A DNA stretch of 64,000 nt. Origin: Amaranthus tricolor (Eukaryota; Streptophyta; Magnoliopsida; Caryophyllales; Amaranthaceae). Below, piece by piece: positions 56,887 to 64,000 of the stretch. Made by a program: the position numbers and the translations under genes. Under the pieces are notes generated by a model, which saw only the letters and a list, made by a program, of their open reading frames with translations, was not told the DNA's origin and ran no database searches. The number at the start of each line of letters is the position of its first letter. Position 1 is the stretch's first letter. The stretch lies in the NCBI RefSeq assembly GCF_026212465.1, contig NC_080062.1, positions 743,501 through 807,500 of the forward strand, written 5' to 3'.

Positions 56887-59274
56887 TGGTTACCATTCAC
56901 TAATCACTCTTAATTTGTATTTTATTCTTAATCTATAACTTAAAATATAATCAAGCGGGATTTTTTTCATTCGTCTAATACAATGATTATTAATATCAAC
57001 TTTTCATAATTTTTAATTATGCACAATTAAAGATATTAAAGGTTAAAATGTTGCCTCGACAAGTGTTAAAAAGGTAAATGGGACAAGTAGGCTGAATATG
57101 AGGGAGTATATAAAAAAAGTCATGATAATTATATAGGAGATCCAATACTAAAGTCTTCCCTCTATCGTGATCATTATAAGGTTGATAGTAGCTTCAAAAT
57201 TTACAATGAAGGTTAGAATTTTTTGAGAGAAAAAAAGAGAGAAGAGAGCAAGATTAGCAATTTATAAAAGTCTAGTTTTTTTCTACTTTGCCACATACAT
57301 ACATAACAAAATTCTTTACTCTTCTCAAATGGAATTATAAAATTTTATGTCAAATTTTTAATTAATAATTCTCATTAATTTATATAAAAAAGCATATTCA
57401 TATGTGAATATTGATAAATTCATTTCGATATATATCTTTTAAATATTATTTATTATAACTTTTAAAAATTTACAATTAAAGTTATTTAACTTTTATATTT
57501 ACATTAAAATCTAAAAACAAAAATTACAAGAATAAAAGAAAATGTAGCGATAAAAATAAGAATACTTTTGGGAGAGACTTGTATACTAAGTAGACAAATT
57601 GGACCAAGTCAATTGGTGAGTGGCAAAATGAGACTTGAGACTTGAGACTTGAGACTTGAGACTTGAGAGTGATAGATGGAATTTAAAGGGTGACAATATT
57701 ATTAAATGTCACAACTTTTTCTTTATTTTAGATTATAATTTATTGGGGCCTTCAAGTAAAATAAGAACAAATTTATAAAGTTGTTGAATTTTCTTCTATG
57801 CTAAAAACCATTTTGATAAATTGATTGATCATAGCTTTTGTTTTTATTGGAAGATGGCAAATAAGGAGTCCAAGGTTGGACCTGTCTAGGCTATGAACTA
57901 ATTTATTTAAATAAAAATCTATTTGTTTTGAATTGTTTGAAGTATTATAACCTTTTTTATTCTAATGTAATAATACCTCATATGGTTTTTCACATTTTTT
58001 ATACATCATTTTAATTTTTAATGTGTTGAAAAGTATTTGTTAAAAATTATAAAAAGTTAATGATAATAAAATATACATTGAGACGAATCAAACAAGATTG
58101 GTTACCATTCACTAATCACTCTTAATTTGTATTTTATTCTTAATCTATAACTTAAAATATAATCAAGCGGGATTTTTTTCATTCGTCTAATACAATGATT
58201 ATTAATATCAACTTTTCATAATTTTTAATTATGCACAATTAAAGATATTAAAGGTTAAAATGTTGCCTCGACAAGTGTTAAAAAGGTAAATGGAACAAGT
58301 AGGCTGAATATGAGGGAGTATATAAAAAGTCATGATAATTATAAAGGAGATCCAATACTAAAGTCTTTCCTCTATCGTGATCATTATAAGGTTGATAGTA
58401 GCTTCAAAATTTACAATGAAGGTTAGAATTTTTTGAGAGAAAAAAAGAGAGAAGAGAGCAAGATTAGCAATTTATAAAAGTCTAGTTTTTTTCTACTTTG
58501 CCACATACTTACATAACAAAATTCTTTTTTACTCTTCTCAAATGAAATCATAAAATTTTATGTCAAATTTTTAATTAATAATTCTCATTAATTTATATAA
58601 AAAAGCATATTCATATGTAAATATTGATAAATTCGTTTTAATATATATCTTTTAAATATTATTTATTATAATTTTTAAAAATTTACAATTAAAGTTATTT
58701 AACTTTTATATTTTTACATTAAAATCTAAAAACAAGAATAAAAGAAAATTTAGCGATAAAAGTAAGAGTACTTTTGGGAGAGACTTGTATACTAAATAGA
58801 CAAATTGGACCAAGTCAATTGGTGAGTGGCAAAATGAGACTTGAGACTTGAGACTTGAGAGTCAAGATCAACCCTTAAAGTTGGGCAACTGTTTCTTTAT
58901 TTTAGATTATAATTTATTGGGGCCTTCAAGTAAAATAAGAACAAATTTCATAAAGTTGTTGAATTTTCTTCTATGCTAAAAACCATTTTGATAAATTGAT
59001 TGATCATAGCTTTTGTTTTTTATTGGAAGATGGCAAATAAGGAGTCCAAGGTTGGACCTGCCTAGGCTATGAACTAATTTATTTAAATAAAAATCTATTT
59101 GTTTTGAATTGTTTGAAGTATTATAACCTTTTTTATTCTAATGTACTAATACCTTATATGGTTTTTCATATTTTTTATACATCATTTTAATTTTTAATGT
59201 GTCGAAACGTGTTTGTTAAAAATTATAAAAAGTTAATGATAATAAAATATACATTGAGACGAATCAAACAAGAT
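56887..59274. repeat. 1.2 kb tandem duplication downstream of copy D
   Basis: Unit 1 is 56887-58098 and unit 2 is 58099-59274. Both start TGGTTACCATTCAC and end ACGAATCAAACAAGAT. The units differ by scattered substitutions and small indels, including the number of GAGACTTGAGACTTGAGA steps, so the duplication is older than the A/B one. No gene lies inside. Confidence 0.9.
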
Positions 59275-60384
59275 CACATACACTTATTAATATATTGAGA
59301 ATAATAGCTACTCTTGTGAAAGACCGGCTCTCGGTGAAACGATCTCAAAACAAGAAGCTTATTTATTAAAAATTATAAATTGAGTTATTCAACTCATGAT
59401 TGAAGAACGTCTCACAATAAGACCGTGTCACACAACAATTTGTGTGAGAATAAATATAAACTAGAATAATTGGTGAATAGTATGAAAAAAAATAAATAAA
59501 TCATCTGATAAGAATAGGGAGGAGTAAAAAAAAATGACAAATGAGTTGGATCCACGTACATATACAGATGAGCTTTGCACACCTTATACTAGTATAATGA
59601 GTCATCAAAAACGACTAAATTTACTTAAAGGCTAATAAGCAAAAAACATACTTCCTCCATCTCTTTTGAGTGCCTATTTGATTATACACACTATTCAATG
59701 TATTGTTTTAATTCATAATGTCTAAAATTATGGATAATAAAAATTATAAAAAATTAATATTAATAAAATTTACATTAAGACTAATCAAGAAAGATCCAAC
59801 TTGACATTTTTTTGTTAATATATTAAAAATAAAAATACAAATTAAGGGTAATCTTTAATTTTTAATTTTTAATGTAAAACATATAGAGTTAGGAGTCATA
59901 TAATATACCCCAAACCAATCCTTGATTTGGCCTATGTGCATAATTTTTTATTTACAAGACTAGGTTTTTATACAATGTAAATATCTATGGGGAAATAAAT
60001 ATTAAACCAAAAGAGAGTATTATTAGAGCATAAAATAAAAAAATATATAATTATCCTCAATGGTAATAAATGGTTATAAAGCGATGGATGGAGAAAGACA
60101 AATTGAAAAATTAATCCTATCATTATGAGGGTAAAACATATCGAACACTTGTCCCCAAAATAAAATGATAATTTTCCATTACCCTCGTATTATATTATCA
60201 TCTTTTTTATTTTCATAATTTGACTTTTCTTCTCTTCTTAAATATTCACATAGATCCAAGTATGCTTTTAAAGTTAAAAATTTAGCTAATGGTGACCCTT
60301 AGCTTGATGTTAACTTTATAAACAATAGATGTAATCTAAGTGTTATTGCAAAAGCTAAATTCTCCAAAAGGTTGCTTATCAATT
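59275..60384. other. Spacer paralogous to 22775-24040
   Basis: Matches the sequence downstream of copy B, with a single unit of the 131-138 bp repeat (59795-59935). A partial Stowaway-like repeat starts at about 59648. No gene is seen. Confidence 0.6.
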
Positions 60385-60987
60385 GGTTAAAGAAGAATAA
60401 TACGAACTTTTACTGATTTTCCTGCAATAATACGAACTTTCGATTAACCTTAAATAATACCAACTTTAATATGAATTTCGCTAGAGCATCTTTAACATAT
60501 TATTAACCTACAATTGTAGGTTAAGTTGCTCAAAAAAAATAGACAATACAAAAAATAAAATAAAAAGTACAAAAAAAAGGAAAAAAAAAAGTAAAGAACA
60601 TGAATTCCTAATCCTCACCGTACCCCCTTCCTATCCCTAGCCCAACCTCCAGCACCCATCCCCCACAGGCCACAACTACCACCGTTCCCCGCTCACTGTC
60701 ACTCCCATTCCCCACCCACTTCCAGCCACGACCATCTTCATCAAAATCCACCATCAAATCCAACCCCCCATCCTTTGCGCAGCCCCTATCCCCCTCTATT
60801 CTCAACCACCATAAAACCCTTCCCTCCACTCCACCACCACCAATCGGCCTCCCAAGAACAGCGCCCTGTGCAGCCTTCCTTACCTCCTTTCCATGACGCA
60901 ACCTCCACAAACAACCACCATAACCACCCACCCTAAATGTGAACCACCACCATAACCATCCCAAATTCAAACCAAATTCAAATTCAA
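60385..60987. repeat. C-rich dispersed element, left end preserved
   Basis: The left end (about 60395-60470, 'aatacgaacttttactgatt') is inverse to the right end at 24700-24780. The C-rich core 60600-60985 matches 24090-24480. It stops abruptly at about 60987, where the block shared with 5440 begins. The minus-strand Gly/Trp-rich frame (153 codons) has no family signature. Confidence 0.45.
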
Positions 60988-62050
60988 GATTTTTTTTTTT
61001 ATTTGAAAAACTATCATTAATTAGCCTCAACATTGAACCAAAGTCGAACCAGTTTCTTTGAAATTTCAACGAGAATATTTAATGCAAAATTTGAGGATGG
61101 ATGGAGTAATTTAATTGTGTAGATATTAATGGTGTGAGCAATGAAGGGGAGTAATGACAACTGATCAACCCAAATCAAAATGATTGCTAGTGAAAAATTA
61201 GTATATAACTTCTATTTTAGATGAGTCATTAAAGACTAAAAGAGTGTAATTTTATTATTTTGAAAATTAATTTTCCTAATAATAAATTTATAATCTTCAT
61301 ATTAAGTATATTTTGATCACTAAAGTTAACATACCTTACCTTATCAAAAGAGGTAAAAAAAATTACAATCTATACAACCTTCAACTCAAGAAAACCCGCA
61401 AATGAACTAAAAAGACTAGCAAGACAAAGAAGAAAAAACAAACAAGCTAAGACTAGTAATAGCTTATATGCATAAGCCAGAGAAATACAAACACAATCAT
61501 AAAGGCAAGACTATGAGCCAAAGGTAATTATTGATGCTCGCGGACACCAAAACCACGTCTACAACTAATTTTAATTTATCTTTAGTCAAGTTCTTAGAAA
61601 GATACAACTCATTCATGTCATTTTTAATTTGCTCTTTTCACGTTTTGTTAGGCCTATCATGACTTTACTTCTATCAACCGTGATGTTTTGCATGTCGACG
61701 GTCTTCCTTCGTACATGCCAAAAGCATCTCAATCTACTTTCACGCATCTCTGCAGAGATGGATGAAGCCTCTAGTCTTTCTCTCAAAACACGGTTCTTAA
61801 TCTTATCTATCTTGGTCTGTCACAACATCCAACTTAACATTCACGTCTTTCCTCTTGTCATCTTACGCGCTGCAAGTGATTTTTTCGTTGGACATTTAGA
61901 AAAAAGTTTCTCATAAATAATTTAAAGTCATAACCCAAAATCTACTATGAGTAATATTTTTGATGGTTTTTGGAATTATAACTCAATTATTTTTCTAATA
62001 AGCAACCAAATGCCAACAACTATTTTTATACAAACCATCTTTGTTACTGT
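60988..62050. repeat. Segmental block shared with 5440-6515
   Basis: Upstream flank of copy E matching that of copy A. After 62050 the sequence jumps to the equivalent of 8661, omitting the solo LTR and 1.37 kb of A's upstream DNA. Confidence 0.8.
61613..61840 (-). pseudogene. LINE reverse-transcriptase C-terminal relic (second copy)
   Basis: The minus strand reads MLSWML, a stop, QTKIDKIKNRVLRERLEASS and ISAEMRESRLRCFWHVRRK, a paralogue of the relic at 6082-6309. This copy keeps WHVRRK closer to the family consensus. Confidence 0.75.
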
Positions 62051-62173
62051 TGGAATAATAACTTTCAAGTGCTCAAATTGATATTTGAATCCAATTTGTC
62101 ATGTAGAAGTAGAAGATAAAGTAAACGGTCAACATACATATTAGTGTTATACAAAATTATTACTCTGAAAATA

Positions 62174-63003
62174 ATGCAACTCAAAAATCACATTTTTGTC
62201 GTTCACACTCAAATGCTCCTTACACTTCTTTCCTTCCTCTTCATCACAACACTAACAAATTCCATTACAACCCCATATAAACCACCCGATCACCTCCTCA
62301 TCAACTTTGGCCTACCAAAAAATTCTCCACAACCCACCGATAACCGCGGTGACAGATGGCGGAGCGATCAAGATTTCATCCTAGCAACGCAATCTGCCAC
62401 CAGTAAATCCACTGCAAAAGCAGTGGAGGCGGCTTCAACTCCTTATCACATGGCCCGAATATTTCGGGCCACGACAACATATTCCATACCGGTTACTACG
62501 TGGGGCCCAAAACTAGTCCGCCTCTACTTTCCACCCCTATCCGTATCCTACGACATCATAGACATCAAATCGTCTTTTCTTTCGCTCACAATTAATGGGT
62601 TCAATATTTTGCGCAATTTTAGCGCGTTCAACGCGTACGCCAATACAAATGCGCCCGTAAACGACGGGCTTGTAAGAGAGATTTACATCTCTTTGAACGA
62701 AGGAAACGGGCAAAAGGGTCTAAACCTAACTTTCTCACCAAGTAACCCGGATGGGTTCGGGTTCATAAACGGGTTGGAGATTATATCTGTTCCCGATGGG
62801 TTGTACTTTCACCCTTCCGGATCCAATATGGTTCCATATCTTACGGGTGGGTTTCAAGATTATTTGAATAACCCTTTTAATTTTTCGGATTCAATACCTA
62901 TGGAAAATATTATCCGGCTGAACGTTGGTGGGTCGATCGTGGAGCCGCGTGATGATTTCGGACTTAGCCGGACTTGGTTCGGTAGAGACGATGACTACAT
63001 GAT
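62174..63003 (+). CDS. Copy E: exon 1 of a malectin-like receptor gene (continues past the window)
   Basis: The exon ends with the same donor as A and C (CATGAT|GTAAGT) and phase 2. It encodes the signal peptide (MLLTLLSFLFITTLTN) and the first malectin-like half ending TWFGRDDDYM. About 60 bp of leader and the usual ATG are deleted. Translation could start at 62174, which adds about 13 residues before the signal peptide, or at the in-frame ATG 62213 at its beginning. No stop is seen, and some substitutions are private (NAYANTNAPVNDGL). Which kinase class follows is not visible. Confidence 0.8.
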
Positions 63004-64000
63004 GTAAGTTCAACAATATTTTTCATTTTTCCTGAATTTAATTTTAGACAATTGTCTTCTAATTTTCTTTGTTTCACTGATAAACTTAAACTATCTCGTG
63101 GAAATATAAATTCTTTTGAATTCCCAAAAAGCATAGGAAGTAATTTATTTATTAGTGTCAAGTAAAAAATAAATAGTATTTTTTTCTTACAAAGTTATCA
63201 ATTACTTTCTTCGTTTCTTATCAAGTTTCCATAAAGAATTTAAATGAAAACAAGAAAAATATAATATTTTAGATAATAAATATATTATTTTATTAAATAA
63301 TAAATTTAATTTAGTGAAAAAAAGTAGGCACCATATATAATTATTAAAAAGATTGAAATAAAGTCATTGAAAAAATTATATGGACCATAACTAATAAAAA
63401 GATATTTTTATAAAGTTAATGAGAAATATGTAAGGATCATAAGAAATATACAAATGTTAAAATAGAATTAGTGGCTAGAAAATATGTGAGAATTATTAGG
63501 ATTATTATTAAAATATTAAAATAAGATTAAAAAGGTTATTTTTATTCGAAATTTATAATATAAAAATAAAAAATTCTTTAAGTAACCATAAAAATGCAAT
63601 CTTCATAGCTCTATACTTATGTGATAATTTCTATTTTCAGTATTCAACCAAAAGAAAAAGAAAAATAAAATTTCTAAGTATGTTTGTAAGTTATTAATTT
63701 TTTAAGAAATTAAAAATTTTATAGGAATTTAAGTATTTATTTGTTGACCAAACAAGCTCTTGGTAAATATAATTGACCAATATGTCGATTGTAGCAGTGA
63801 CATCTTTAACTTGTGTGCAGAGTTTGAATGTGTTTACTACATCACACACTAATATGTATATATATACTTGTTTCTTGCCGTGTTTGCTGAGTTCAATATC
63901 GAGTTAAACATAATTACAAATACAATAATATGATATTATATTGATATGCGTGGAGAGACCAATAAAATGAGATTTCAAATGGTTATATATTTTTTTCATA
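63004..64000 (+). other. Intron 1 of copy E (incomplete)
   Basis: Matches intron 1 of copies A, B and C up to the window edge. The (TA)n array and exon 2 lie outside. Confidence 0.75.

Noticed and set aside
60608..61069. 153-codon Gly/Trp-rich minus-strand frame, with a shorter partner at 24271-24456
   Set aside because: Composition artefact of a C-rich repeat; the paralogous copy is not open over the same length, and no domain is seen.

Overview
This is plant nuclear DNA: AT-rich, with long introns, (TA)n arrays, CACTA elements, solo LTRs and large receptor-kinase genes. Several short repeat families (for example the 'gacggtctcatattgagac' and 'tgatcaattt' types) suggest a eudicot, possibly Caryophyllales; that placement is inference only.

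The backbone is a tandem cluster of receptor-like kinase (RLK) genes, all on the + strand, sharing one malectin-like ectodomain. Copies A (8872-14213) and B (15857-21132) join it to a CrRLK1L/FERONIA-type RD kinase. They are almost identical 6.9 kb tandem copies and share a nonsense codon in exon 2; B has also lost its start. Copy F (fragments at 26520-28928 and 29759-30862) and copy C (42718-49255) join the same ectodomain to an LRK10L-type non-RD kinase (HFDIKPQN motif). C is the only gene in the cluster that reads open from signal peptide to stop: four phase-compatible exons give 837 residues. D (54896-56459) is a kinase exon with two nonsense codons and no ectodomain. E (62174 onward) is an intact first exon cut off by the window edge. 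Two antisense fragments of a CrRLK1L kinase C-terminus lie at 3372-3567 and 49567-49762.

Mobile DNA. The left 3.3 kb is the right end of a CACTA element with a Ulp1-like protease gene, whose fifth intron holds about eight copies of a 169-bp satellite. A solo LTR lies at 6516-7283 (target duplication ATTAC). The 3' end of copy F is interrupted by a second solo LTR (30841-40033, target duplication ATATC), which itself contains a complete 8.4 kb CACTA element (31101-39495, target duplication CTC). That element carries a TNP2-like transposase gene and a TNPA/Ptta-like second gene, both readable as full multi-exon genes. Relics of a LINE reverse-transcriptase C-terminus lie at 6082-6309 and 61613-61840.

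Non-coding stretches are mostly paralogous flanks copied along with the RLK units, so their end points can be read by comparing copies. The main biological story is a birth-and-death RLK cluster in which one ectodomain is combined with two unrelated kinase classes by breakage in a short juxtamembrane stretch.
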